Below are positions 1 to 10,650 of a stretch of 64,000 nucleotides of DNA, piece by piece. The stretch is from NCBI RefSeq assembly GCF_001039355.2, contig NW_019773531.1:25733-89732 (forward strand), written 5' to 3'. Position numbers and translations under genes: made by a program. This stretch comes from Lingula anatina. Its lineage: Eukaryota; Brachiopoda; Lingulata; Lingulida; Lingulidae. The stretch's first letter is position 1. The number at the start of each line of letters is the position of its first letter. Below the pieces are notes generated by a model that was not told the origin of the DNA, searched no databases, and worked only from the letters and a program-made list of their open reading frames with translations.

Positions 1-238
1 AGTTTCTACATAATATGAAATTGATCTGACTTATTAAGACCTACAAGGTTGTTATTAATATACGTTTATTTTCAAAAAAATTAGTACTGTTTTGAATCTT
101 AAATTCTTAACTGTCTATTTATGTATTAACAATTCATATGGATTTTAGACTATATAAAAGTAAAAATATTATAATTGTTTTTAAAATTATATTCTAGTTG
201 ATGTACATATATCATTTGTGTTTCCTCTTATTTACAAG

Positions 239-340
239 GTAGTAGGTGACCCAGACTTGATAAGAATGTTTTCCTCGAAATCTTTAATTCTGCTGCTTAT
301 AGTGATTGTTCCAGTCGTAAATTTGTCATATGGATTGGCG
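239..340 (+). pseudogene. Orphan signal-peptide exon of a class A secreted EF-hand gene
   Basis: An acceptor-like AG at 237-238 is followed by a short leader and an ATG at 266. Twenty-five codons follow, encoding a hydrophobic signal peptide (starts MFSSKSLILLLIVIVP), and the frame runs into a donor GTAATC at 341. This matches in length, phase and sequence the first exon of the minus-strand gene at 4752-5638. The leader (GT...TGACCCA...ATAAGAATG) resembles the leader of the class B genes. No EF-hand exon follows on the plus strand anywhere in the window, and a Tc1-like element begins 137 bp downstream at 478. It is therefore an isolated exon in inverted orientation to the array. It could still be spliced to something else, so loss of function is inferred. 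Confidence 0.7.
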
Positions 341-1108
341 GTAATCCCTCAAACAAAGTTTTTTCTTGTTATTAGAATATTGCAATACGCTATCCATATT
401 TAAGTTATGCACATACATGTACATAAAGTTGGTTATAATGTAATAAAATAATCAAAGACACAAAGATCAGTAAAGTACAGGGTTACCACTTAATATGGAA
501 TATGATTTTTTGGCGAGTAAACTTTCTACAAAATATTTAATTTCTCTCTAACTACTTTAAATCCAAAGCTGAGGTGTCACTCCATGTGTAGCCAGGTGTG
601 TTACCTTATTACCACACAACTCTCGAAACAATTAATGCATGCAGTTGCATGTTCTGTGGTCAGAAATGTGAGGGGTGGTCTTTTCGGCAATTTCTGCCCT
701 TGAAAAAAAACGCATGGGTTTGGTCAATCTTTGGAGTGTGTTTAGAGAAGCAACAAAGGGATCGCTCTGAAACATGACAGGTACCTTATTGAAGATATGG
801 TTCGACAGCTAAGCAATGCAGCTTACTATGGAATTCTTGCTCTCAGAGAAAATGTCCAGAAACGGACAGCCATTGCCAGGTAATTCAACATTTATCAAGA
901 ACCGTTTGTAAAGTCCTCCAAAGAAATGATGCAACAGGGACACCTACTCCAATACCTCGACCAGGGTGTCCGCGTATCACACCAAGAAGACAGGATCGCC
1001 TTCTCCTTAGAGGACGCCGTGCTGGTCGTACAAAGACAACCAGTGTCCTCAGAAAGGAGAGGCAGAATGTCATTCCAACGCCCGTTTCAAGGTCCCCTGT
1101 GAACAAGA

Positions 1109-1188
1109 CCCAGCAGGCATAGTTGCGTTGGATCAACGTTGACAACAGGTTGAAACGTTGAATTGCCGTTGATCTACCGTTGCCGTGA
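1109..1188 (-). repeat. Fragment of AACGTTG-rich element nested in the Tc1-like transposon
   Basis: The segment starts CCCAGCAGGCATAGTTGCG and continues with repeated CAACGTTG and ACGTTGAA words. It is the reverse complement of the right end of the element at 3719-4372 (ending AACGTCTCTATGCCTGCTGGG). It interrupts the decayed transposase region. Confidence 0.6.
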
Positions 1189-1189
1189 T

Positions 1190-1590
1190 GAGGCCAGATA
1201 TGGATTTTTTATAGTTGATGGTCGAATCCGTGTCCACCGACGTGTACGAGGGGCATAAAACGATGATTGTGTACTGCCTAGGGTGCAAGCAGGGGTAACG
1301 TAACGTCTCTGTTTGAGGAGCATTTCATGTCGGTGCCCAGAACCAGTTGGTTTGTCTAAGAGGCAACCTCAGCAAGGATTCCTACAGAGACATTCTACAG
1401 CAAACGATTCTTCGACTGGTAAGAGCCATCTTCAGGAACAACTTTGTGTACCAAGGCGACTGCGCAACCCCACATCGAGGTGGCAGAATCACTGTTTTTC
1501 TTCAAAACCAATGGGTTCAGCAACTGCCCTGGCCTGCAAACTCTCCAGATATGAACCCAATAGGGAACATCCGAGATAGCCTATTTTGAA
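1190..1590 (+). pseudogene. Tc1-like transposase remnant, middle part
   Basis: Translation in shifting frames gives a Tc1-type DDE core: a DEARYGFF-like strand, then RIRVHRRVYEG, QNQLVCLRGNL, DILQQTILR, FVYQGDCATPH and SPDMNPIGNIRD. These correspond to the conserved blocks around the second and third catalytic acids in Tc1 transposases. The stop at about 1296-1310 and the frame changes show it is dead. The same blocks recur at 43260-43560. Confidence 0.65.
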
Positions 1591-1647
1591 CATCTGCGCA
1601 GCAGATGACGTCAAACGAGACCTAGATTGGAGCGAGATTTCACGAGA

Positions 1648-3111
1648 GGTGGGGTTAAAATCTGCCATTGAAAATTCTCTCGCGGTTGGGCACAAGTCTA
1701 TGTGATAGGATTGCATTGAGTTAAATTTGGCGTTGTCATGTAATTTGAGATAGAGCAACGCAATGGCGAATTGCTAAGATTCCCTGCATTGTTGTGTCGT
1801 AGGGTGCATTGCAGTTAAAACTAAGCGAGAAAACCAGGAAAATGACCATGGATGACGGATACGACTGGCGAGAGAAGTGAAGTAAAGAAAGAGAAGTTGG
1901 GCTTGATCAGATTAAAAGGACTAAGTGCCGACATATTTAAAGTACAGATAAGTCGCAGTATTTTGTAGGAAGAAAGGGACCAACTGCAGACAACTAGCAC
2001 CCGACACGTCACTTCCTGGCATCACCGTATAGACCGTATCATCAACGGTCGAGGGGCATATTAATAAGTAAGATTTGTGTGTGTAGTTTACAGGACACCA
2101 TGGTTTATTAATGTAATACAGCCCTAGTAATTGTGATTAATAGTCTTTTACGGTAACCAGGCCCGTAGTCAGCAATTTTAGAGTCAGATCTGATCACAAT
2201 GAAACTTACATTTTGTGAATGCTATCCATTAGCTTCTCTAGCATCATTTTCATAAGTAAACAAATGAAGAAAATTAACTTTATGATCAACTTTGAGCCTT
2301 TTGAATTAGTTACTATAAATTTAGTGAAATTAAAACAAAGATGCGGGCAAGTCTAATGTTCTGACATGCAATCCATCAGTAAATGAAATGTCAAATGATT
2401 TTATTTTACTTCTTTATAAATAAAGTTTAATAGTAAAACATTAATAAAGAAAAATTAGTTGCAGTTATAAAGCTTTTGTTGTTCAAACGGATCTCATGAA
2501 ATGACCAGTCAATGAAGAACAATCAAAAATGAACAATATCTTTAATATGTCTATTTTGCATCCGCTGGCACGTTTAGACAAGAACCTCTTTAAAATCCCT
2601 AAGACAGTAATATACAGTGACAATTTAAAAATGAAAAAGAGTGGATAACTATATAAAGTTCTTGACATCTACCGGTACATCAGGGAAATAGTGAAAAAGG
2701 AAGATTGAAGAATATTTGCAAAAAAAACAGAAGTAGGAAATTTCATATTGCAATAAGCTGGAGTTAACAATTTAAGTTTAGTAATTAATATAACCTAAAA
2801 ATGAAGCAATTAAGCCCTTGATAGCACTTGATTATTTTATTTACAAATGTCCAATGCTTGTAGAATGTACATGGACCTACTTTCAACATTGATCTCATTG
2901 AAAGCAAAACAGTCATGCCACTCCCATAAAGTGACAAAAAGGTTGCAAATGAATCTCATGTCAGTTGTACGTACAAATAATATAAATACTTTTTCTTTAT
3001 AAAATGAAAAAAGAACAAGCCTGTAGCTCAAAAATTTTGTAAGTTCAGCTATTTTTCAAGTAAAGAAATCGCTGCTCTACTTCCTTGTGGTCTCCATATT
3101 TTAACCCCACC
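1648..3111. mobile_element. Possible nested DNA transposon with inverted ends
   Basis: GGTGGGGTTAAAAT at 1648-1661 and its exact reverse complement ATTTTAACCCCACC at 3098-3111 bracket about 1.46 kb that separates two parts of the Tc1-like transposase. No coding sequence is recognised inside. The outer limits and target duplication are not resolved, so this is a tentative call. Confidence 0.35.
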
Positions 3112-3143
3112 TCAAGGCAGATCTCGTAAAATTACGGGGAAAT

Positions 3144-3377
3144 GTGGTCTTCTCGTTGAGAACCCGGACAGCCTCTATTGAAAATCTTTGGGCAAAAGTA
3201 ACTCACAGAATTAATAGCTATGGTCATCGGCCTGTAAATAGTGATGAACTGCGAGAGGCAAATATCACTGCGTGGAATGATATCCCCATCCAAACTCTTA
3301 AAAACGTGTTACAGGGTATGCCATGTAGGATGAGGGCGCTGCAAGCGGCTGCTGGAGGTCATACCCGCAATTACTGA
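3144..3377 (+). pseudogene. Tc1-like transposase C-terminal fragment
   Basis: The 77-residue open frame contains SIENLWAKVTHRI, then ITAWNDIPIQTLKNVLQGMP and a terminal GGHTRNY. This is the C-terminal signature of Tc1/mariner transposases, in which the third catalytic acid (D or E) lies in the PIENLW block. A stop follows at 3375-3377. It lacks the N-terminal DNA-binding and first catalytic regions, and is a fragment of the 478-3707 element. Confidence 0.7.
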
Positions 3378-3718
3378 CTTTTCATGATTTACCGTAGTGA
3401 GTTCTTTGACTGTGTAACATATCACTGTCCGGAGGCTATCATTTACTTTAATATCTTAGCTTAAAGTTAATACTGACATAAATATGTTGATATGGTTTTC
3501 TGGGGGTGTTTCTCTTTTGAATGGCATCTTATGTCAGATTTGATATCATTGACCAAAATAACTCACAACAGAAGACTGGATGTTTTTATTACTCAGTGGC
3601 ATACTTTTTTAATGACTCAAGTAAAAAAAAAAAAATTAATCAGTACTCAAAAATAACAATGATAAAAAATATTCCATATTTTAATAAATAGCAAAGTAGC
3701 AACCCTGTATGTTGTTTT

Positions 3719-4091
3719 AACGTTGAAACAACGTTGAACCATAACGTTGATAAGACGTTGGATACTCGTTGGATTTGAAAGCCGGATCAACGTCAGATAA
3801 CAACATAGTATCAACCACAGTTATTAGAAAACATTCTTGCATGAAAAGACATTAAAATTTCCTGAAATGTTTTATTTTTGGCACAAAACACAGGTACTCA
3901 ATTATAACGTACACTGTAAAAACATCCAAATGCCTCCTTTGTCTGATGTTTTCAACACATTTAGCTCCTAAGCATGTTTTGCACCTAAGTATGGTACACC
4001 CTTTAGCCTGGATGTGTTTAGCAGTAGGAAATGTTTGATGGCCAAATATATGTAGGGTATACATCTGTGTGTATGGCCTTAAGTTAGGATT

Positions 4092-4170
<79 letters not shown>

Positions 4171-4372
4171 TCACATTCACCTAAACCTGTCCATCTATAA
4201 CAGGGTACCCAGAACTGTCAATAACCAAAATACAACGTTGAGTTAACGTCACATAATGACGGTGTTTTGACGTAGATGGATTTACATTGAATTTAGGTGG
4301 ATCAACGGAAATTCAACGTATCAACCTGTTTTCAACGTTGATCCAACGTCTCTATGCCTGCTGGGAAGCTGA
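3719..4372. repeat. AACGTTG-rich repeat element interrupted by a TA microsatellite
   Basis: Both ends are dense in AACGTTG/CAACGTT words (3719-3800 and 4231-4370), and the right end closes with ATGCCTGCTGGG. The middle holds a non-coding stretch and the (TA)n run. A fragment of the same family sits at 1109-1188. The terminal words are near-palindromic, so the arms could pair. It looks like a non-autonomous element; no protein is encoded. Confidence 0.5.
4096..4168. repeat. (TA)n microsatellite
   Basis: About 36 uninterrupted TA units. Confidence 0.95.
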
Positions 4373-4751
4373 TCCAGCATATTTTAGTAATCAAACTTAG
4401 ATGCACTGTTCTTTATATGTTCTCGGCTTTTCTTATAATCCACCAAATTCTTGGATGAAAATAGAAAGGTGAATTATGAAATGACGATCAAAACCCATTC
4501 ATTCAAATTTCCCTTGAATCAAATGTCAAAACCAAATCTGTTGCAGGAAAAAATGAATATTTTACTTCTTGAAGCAGTCACTTAAAAAGTTATTTTTAAT
4601 CAAGACTTAAGTTCATGTACATTAAAAAGAAACAAAAAGGGACTCAATTAATGGTGTACAGTTCAACAGCGACGGAAATTTAGATGAGAAATGTCAGAAC
4701 AGCTACTATTCATTCAAAAAACAAATAGATAACCGTCAAATTACTTATACT

Positions 4752-5638
4752 TCAACTCTCTTTATCCCGAGACCCGAAAATGTATGCAGCGGAGTCAGGT
4801 GCTTCATCGTAGGTAAAGCCTTTGATTCCATATAAAAACTCTTTTACATCAATAACGTTATTTCTATCGATGTCAATGGCACGGAAAATTACTTGAATGT
4901 CAGCCGTGTTACGAAATATGTCAAGAAATTTGGAGTACTCCTTAAGTGTTAACTCTTCATTGCAGTCGACCTCAACAATATGAAAAAAGTCCAAAGCAAA
5001 TTCGTCTACCTCATCACCCGTATAAACCATATCTTTTCCAAAAGATTGGATCCAATCATCAAATGAAATGGATGTCTTATAGTCGGTGTATTCATTTGAC
5101 CACCATGTGTGATACGCCATGTTCAATACCCCATACACTGCCTTAACTCTCCATGATGGCAAAACATGTTTAGCACGGTTAGTTGGTACAACAGTGAGCT
5201 CCCTTTCCGTTACATTCCCGTCGTGGTTGACGTCCAAGGCGTCAAAATGTTCTTTGTGTTTAGATACCCAATATTGGGTAAAAGTTTCCTTGTTGTCCTG
5301 TTCAATCTGAAAAGATAATTTCTATTTTACAATTCACGTCTAAAGAGATACTTGACAAAACCAAACGAACGCTGAAGTACTCTTAAAGTTAATTTAACGT
5401 ATAAGAATCTGTGTAATTTTCATTGCCCCCTTACTGATGCATGATACTTTCTCTACATGTACATATTTGCTGCGTGGAACCTGCTGTTCTAAGTTTTGAT
5501 TTTTACTCGGCTATTCGGTCCCAATCTCCAACATACAAGAAGAGAAAAATTATCCACTATTACCTTTACTCCATCTAAAAAATCCACTGTTGGGACAATA
5601 ACAATGAATAACACAATTCCAAGTTTGCTGGAAAACAT
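4752..5638 (-). CDS. Secreted EF-hand protein, SCP/photoprotein-like (class A), intact
   Basis: Two exons. Exon 1 (5564-5638, 25 codons, ATG at 5638) encodes a hydrophobic signal peptide starting MFSSKLGIVLFIVIVP. Exon 2 (4752-5306) follows a 257-bp phase-0 intron with donor GTAATA and acceptor TTTTCAG. The 209-residue product has EF loop I at about 50-61 (DVNHDGNVTERE), a WWSNEY motif with a degenerate loop II, loop III at 137-148 (begins E instead of D) and loop IV at 170-181 (DIDRNNVIDVKE). A tail with FTYDEAPDSAAYIFGSRD follows. Four EF-hands with I, III and IV kept and an aromatic/FG C-terminus are typical of sarcoplasmic Ca-binding proteins and coelenterate photoproteins, but those are cytosolic; here a leader implies secretion. 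The Ca-binding role is inferred. A possible leader-exon acceptor lies at 5655-5657. Confidence 0.85.
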
Positions 5639-5726
5639 GTTGCCAGGTCTTGTTCACTGAAATTGGTAAATAACAGAAAACCTAAATAGATGTAACGCAA
5701 TGCCCTTTGTACATCAAGATGTTGGG

Positions 5727-5731
5727 TGTGT

Positions 5732-5762
<31 letters not shown>

Positions 5763-5768
5763 GGGGGG
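5727..5768. repeat. (GT)n followed by poly-G run
   Basis: A short GT repeat runs directly into about 22 G residues, just upstream of the class A gene on its strand. Confidence 0.9.
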
Positions 5769-7324
5769 CTAATATAAGCAACCAGGTCTGAAACCTTAAA
5801 AGAAAAATACGACATAAAAGTCCTCTGGAATTGTGAATTAAGAGGGACAAGAATTTTCTTACAACCTGTATATGATAAATATTCATTAATAATAACCGAA
5901 ATGTAAAATTTCTATAAAATTGGAGTCTGCAAAAAAAAAAATAAATAAATAAATAAAAAAATAAAAAAATAAAAATTAATAAATAAATAAACTGTTCATT
6001 AGTCTCAGAGGATTACACACGAGGAAGGTCACATTTATAACGAAAGCTTTGTTAAGGTACAGCTAAAGTAAGTGAAGAAATTGAAAAGTTTAAACGTATA
6101 GAATAACCAAAAGACCACACATATGAATTTCTATAAATGATATTTCATGTGCGACGTGATAAATTTGCACTTGTCTCTTTTCGCGGGTTCAAATATATAT
6201 ACACCAATAACCACTTAATGTAGGATGGTCGGGGAATATTTTATTTACCGTTTACTGACTATTAATAAATGAATATTATATTTTGAGATCTGAACACTGC
6301 TGCCCACGCACTGAACATAATTCTTACCGGATGTCTGTCCTACTGGTCTATGGCGGCTCTATTACCTCTAGGAGAGAAGTCTTCTAAATGACATCATACT
6401 TCACTGTTCTCCAGTTAAGACACGCTTTGTCACGCGTTTCCCTTATTCGACATGTTATCAGTGCCATGTCACCACCAGGTTTAAGAGAAGATTCATTTTG
6501 TATTTTTAAACGCAAACATCGATCTACATATTAATGAGGGTTGTCAAGTGATGTTTTTAATTATTAGGCCTAGATATTTTCACATTAATTGACATGCACA
6601 AATTCACTTTTTACATGTAGGACCAGAGCTCTGTAACTAGAAAGCGTCGCGATTTGCGATAGCGACATCACCTTTCATGTCTAGGCTATTATATGGGGCC
6701 AGCGAATGCCGAGTTACGGAATAGAGACGATTGCGCTCGGTCGTAATTCGCGATGGTTTAGAGATACGGAGCCCAGGTGTCCTAAAAGAAATAAGGAAGA
6801 CAAAAGAAATTTTACTGGATCGAGACAGGATTATAGGGAATATACTGGAGGTCTACTTTACAAAGATCACACCCACAACTTTAGACATTTTCAAGGTTTG
6901 AATTATATCAATTACAACTATTTGATTATGTACATGAATTATCATAAGTTAAGAAACGTAGTTTTTTTACATAAAACATGTTGTGTCAAACTGTTTTTAT
7001 GTCTCCTCATTAACCCAAGCGAAAGGACAAGTAAAGGACAAACACAAATATGGTGTTCGAAATTTCGACGATAGCATCCGCTTTTATTAAAAGGTCCCTC
7101 TAGTAAAATAGTAGTGTTTGTTATTATATAGTATTAGATAATGGTAAAATAATTAAAAATACGTAATGTTATAGCATAAAAACAAGTATCAAAACAAATA
7201 GTGCTTATATTTTCATCTGTGGCGTTGCAAAGAGGCCAACAGTCGAATCTAGAAATCTAGTGAAAAATTCAAGCCAATATAACGTAAGCCGAAATAATGC
7301 AAGCCAAAATATGTGCGTGTATAT

Positions 7325-7382
<58 letters not shown>

Positions 7383-7649
7383 TGTAAATATGCAGTCATT
7401 TTAGAACAATTGCATGTCACATCAAACAAAAAATAACACTAAAACACTAAAAATTACACTGCCAGTATATCCCACCTCTTTTTATCCAAGGAACTTTATA
7501 ATATAAAAACATGTTGTAGTCATTGCAATTGGGCAAGGGTGTCCATGTTCCATGTATCAAACTCATAAGTACAATAGCCACGCTATGACTCTAATGGACA
7601 TTTCATGGGTTGAATATGAACACCACGAAAATATCAAAATAGATGTTAA
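5769..7649. other. Intergenic region without recognisable genes
   Basis: AT-rich DNA with an A-rich AAATA stretch at about 5931-5990 and a 50-base poly-T run at about 7326-7377. Reading frames here are short and show no family resemblance or plausible splice context. The right part (from about 7380) begins to resemble the 3' flanks of class C genes. Confidence 0.6.
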
Positions 7650-8045
7650 TTACGAGAAATGTAGAGAGAGACATGCATGTCATACAGGGTGATTTAAATG
7701 TTTATTCTTAATAAGATATACATGTATATGATATACCAAGCATAGAGTAGAGCCAATGATTAAAATTCTAGGAATGCCTTATCTTCGCTTGCCTGGCACT
7801 GTTCCGCGGAGAATCAACTTATAGGAAAAAATAAACTGATTGAAAACGTTGAAATTGATTTTCTGGACAAACAACACTACATGTACATAAGACAATTGCC
7901 AAATCTAAAACACAGCACAACAACAGCGCACCCAATTTAAAAAACCTAAACCAAAGCGAGTGCACACACGTTTAAAAATTCCAAAGGTAAAACGTAATCT
8001 AAAAGGCCAGGGTTGATTTAAAGGGGCACCTCTTTATCATCGCCT

Positions 8046-8688
8046 GCTTAATAACGAGTGCCTAAAACAGGGCCGTAGCCTCCGGAGGGGCAGGGGGGGG
8101 GGCAGCTGCCCCCCCTGGGATTTGAGGTCTAAAAAATAATCGCAAAGGTTAAAAAAATAATTGCAAAATTGGTATCACTTTGATTGCAGAATGAATGCTC
8201 AATGATCGGCACGTAAAGGAAAAAAATCCATACGGTACCTTATTACGGGAAGCAGTAAAGAAGCCGTCCAGTGTAAAGCGGACTTTAATCACTGCGCCTA
8301 GCTCCAATGACCAAGTGTTTCTCGTGGTTTCTTGCCTTTCGCGTGTATATCATTCCACTTTGAAGTTTTTCCTGCGCTATTATCCTATGATGGGTTCTCT
8401 TTACAATTATACAATGCAGTATCATTCATATTTTTCTATGAAATATAAAATGTACTTTGTGATTCCTTTAAAATTAATTAACTGGAGCAATTTGTTGTCC
8501 ATTAACTGTTCACAGTAACTGTTTACGCTTCATATACAGCAGACACCCGATTTAGGGAAGTCTAGCTTCTTAAAATATTCAAAAGACAATAACAAATTTG
8601 TATCTGGACCTACCTTTACCATCTTCGAAGATCAGATAGTTTGAACGACCATAAGAAGGATAAGAACTTTCAGATTGTTTGAGGACAT
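8046..8688 (-). pseudogene. Class C EF-hand pseudogene, nearly all of exon 2 lost
   Basis: Exon 1 (8614-8688) encodes the class C leader MSSNNLKVLILLMVV but carries TGA where other copies have TGC (18 residues in). Its donor GTAGGT is retained. Part of the intron (about 8285-8613) aligns with the intron of the 12.4-kb and 15.2-kb copies. Of exon 2 only the last codons and stop remain (8046-8066, encoding GTRY-stop). The rest is replaced by a sequence beginning CAGGGCCGTAGCCTCC. Both the nonsense codon and the loss of the EF-hand domain make it non-functional. The 3' flank at 7650-8045 is the usual class C flank, including a TTTATT (poly(A) signal on the minus strand) near 7702. Confidence 0.8.
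8067..8190. mobile_element. hAT-like terminal fragment
   Basis: The segment starts CAGGGCCGTAGCCTCCGG, resembling the CAGGG(G/C)CGTAGC termini of many animal hAT transposons. It then has a G-run/C-run palindrome (GGGGGGCAGCTGCCCCCC) and runs out in AT-rich DNA. It abuts the truncated exon 2 of the 8-kb pseudogene. The opposite terminus was not found. Confidence 0.4.
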
Positions 8689-8689
8689 T

Positions 8690-9324
8690 CTTATGAACCC
8701 TGTATTTTAAAGGTCTCTAAAACAAAAGTAAAAACATGCTAAAACTATATTCAACAGTACTCATCGACGCATACAAGTTAACATAACATAGTCTTGCTTT
8801 ACTTTGCATACATAGGAACCTAGATATGCAATCTTCAATCAACAATAAAACAGCGTCTGTATTTTGTTAGGCCTACATGTGGCAACCTTTACAGCACACA
8901 GAAATTGCAATATCATATGGTTTGTGTCGTAAACACATTTCGGAGCTCAGTCGATCAACTGAAATTCCAATGTTCGTGAACACTGAATCGTCAAGCTGTC
9001 GAAATGATTTAAGTTTTGCTACCTTCGATACAGATTATATCCCTCAATATATAATTCTATTTAACTCTACTTACCAGATGTCTGTAATTTCTCTTAGAAC
9101 ACAATCTTTAAATACAATCATTTCACAGTATTGTCTGGATGAACATTATCAGTCACGCGTGTCCCCTATTCGACATGTTACAAAACCCTCTGACACCTCC
9201 ATTTTTAAAAACATCATTTGTACCACTGGATGTGAACATCAAACTACATTTAATACGGGCTATAAGACAAAATAGGACATCCTTTAGTGAAACATTTGAA
9301 AATCGTTAAAGTCGATTGTCTCTT

Positions 9325-9364
<40 letters not shown>

Positions 9365-10040
9365 AGTAGTTGAATTTCTTAATGATCTGCCCACTCTACT
9401 CCCTAACAGTCTCCAAACATTCACTGCAGTCAATCATACTAATAATATCTAATATAATTGATTGTATTTTGGTGATGAAAATGATGCTTTATGTTGCATG
9501 TCGCTTACATTCGGTAGATACTTCTTTACCTGTCGTAAGCGGATGTCGGCTTTATTTATGTTGTTCCCTAATAAAATTAATTATTATACGGGCTACCAAG
9601 TGTAGAAATGCGTTATTCACCAAATTACTTCTAATGTTGGAATTTATGGATTCTTCGAAGTCATTAGTCGCCAAATTTTGGGTAAAAGAAATAACCATGC
9701 CATTCGTCCATTACGTCTTAAAATGTTCGCTATTTCGTGATCACAAAATGTGCTTTATCAATTGAAATGTGTTCTTCAAAAGCAATTAATAAGGTCGGCG
9801 GGAACCACACAAAAACAAATAGGATAAATACAAGATCGAATATTGTAGCTTGTCTGGCTATTCGGTCGAATGAGTAGGGACGTCAGTTTTTTGTATTTGT
9901 GTAAATAAACGGTCTCCAGTCGCGAGCTGCTTTATTGTTCAACAGCTTGACACGCCCCGTGGAATATGTAATGTGTAGCATATTGTCGGAAGATGACCAC
10001 CGTTTCAATTTTGCGCCATATCTGTTGGATTATTCTATTT
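8690..10040. other. Class C upstream flank, duplicated with each gene
   Basis: No gene is seen. The DNA aligns by eye with flanks at 12.9-13.85, 15.6-16.77, 22.0-22.7 and 46.8-47.5 kb (shared words such as tcagtcacgcgtgtcccctattcgacatgtta and gccaagtgtagaaatgcgttattc). A (GA)n microsatellite lies at about 9328-9361. The TATA box seen in the other copies is missing here. Confidence 0.6.
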
Positions 10041-10650
10041 GGGGTATCACATACATGTCACATCATACTGCCAGTATATCCCGAATATTAAAATTTATGT
10101 AAAATATATTTTATGATTGTTATACATGTACTAGAGTATTAGTTATGGCAAGGTGTCCATGTTTCATGCATCAACAGCATTTGTAAAGTAACTATGATCG
10201 TAAGGATATAGTCGTATATGTACATCAAAATATCTAAATAAACCCAAATGAAGAGAAATGTATAGCGAGAGAGACACAGACGGTCAAACCGGTTGATTCA
10301 TTTGTTTATTCTAAATAAGATATTCATGTATATAATAACCAAGCATAGAGAAGAGCCAATGGTTAAAATGCAACCTACCGGTAGGTATACCTTATCTTTG
10401 CCTGCCCGGCATTGTTCCGAGGAAAATTAACTTATGGGGAAAATGAACTGATTTAAAATGTTGCAACTGATATTCTTCTTTCGGACAAACTACCAATGCC
10501 TTACTCACCTGTTATAATACTACATAACAACAACGCACCCAAATGCGAAAAGGCAAAAACAAATCCAGTGAATCAGAGTTTTTAAATTCAAAAGGTAAAA
10601 TGTAATCTAAAAGGCCAGTCCTGAATTACATAGGTACGTCTTTACCATCG

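Larger units (their letters stand above)
478..3707 (+). mobile_element. Tc1/mariner-like transposon, decayed, with nested insertions
   Basis: The left end starts CAGGGTTACCACTTAATATGG. The right end, read on the other strand, starts CAGGGTTGCTACTTTGC and also reaches AATATGGAATATTTTTT. Both ends are flanked by TA (476-477 and 3708-3709), the target duplication typical of Tc1/mariner. Transposase remnants lie on the plus strand: about 1190-1590 (PDMNPIGNIRD region) and 3144-3377 (the C-terminal IENLW...WNDIP...GGHTR block of Tc1 transposases). The element is far longer than the family norm of 1.2-1.6 kb because other repeats sit inside it (1109-1188 and about 1648-3111). The frame is broken and no active transposase remains. 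Related copies lie at 40121-41120 and 42846-43689. Confidence 0.75.

Noticed and set aside
5575-5886. 103-residue minus-strand frame with Pro and Thr-His runs
   Set aside because: It is created by the (GT)n/poly-G microsatellite. The real coding part here is the signal exon at 5564-5638 in another frame.
8195-8518. 107-residue plus-strand frame
   Set aside because: It lies across a hAT-like fragment and the intron of a class C pseudogene, antisense to it. Sister introns do not keep the frame.
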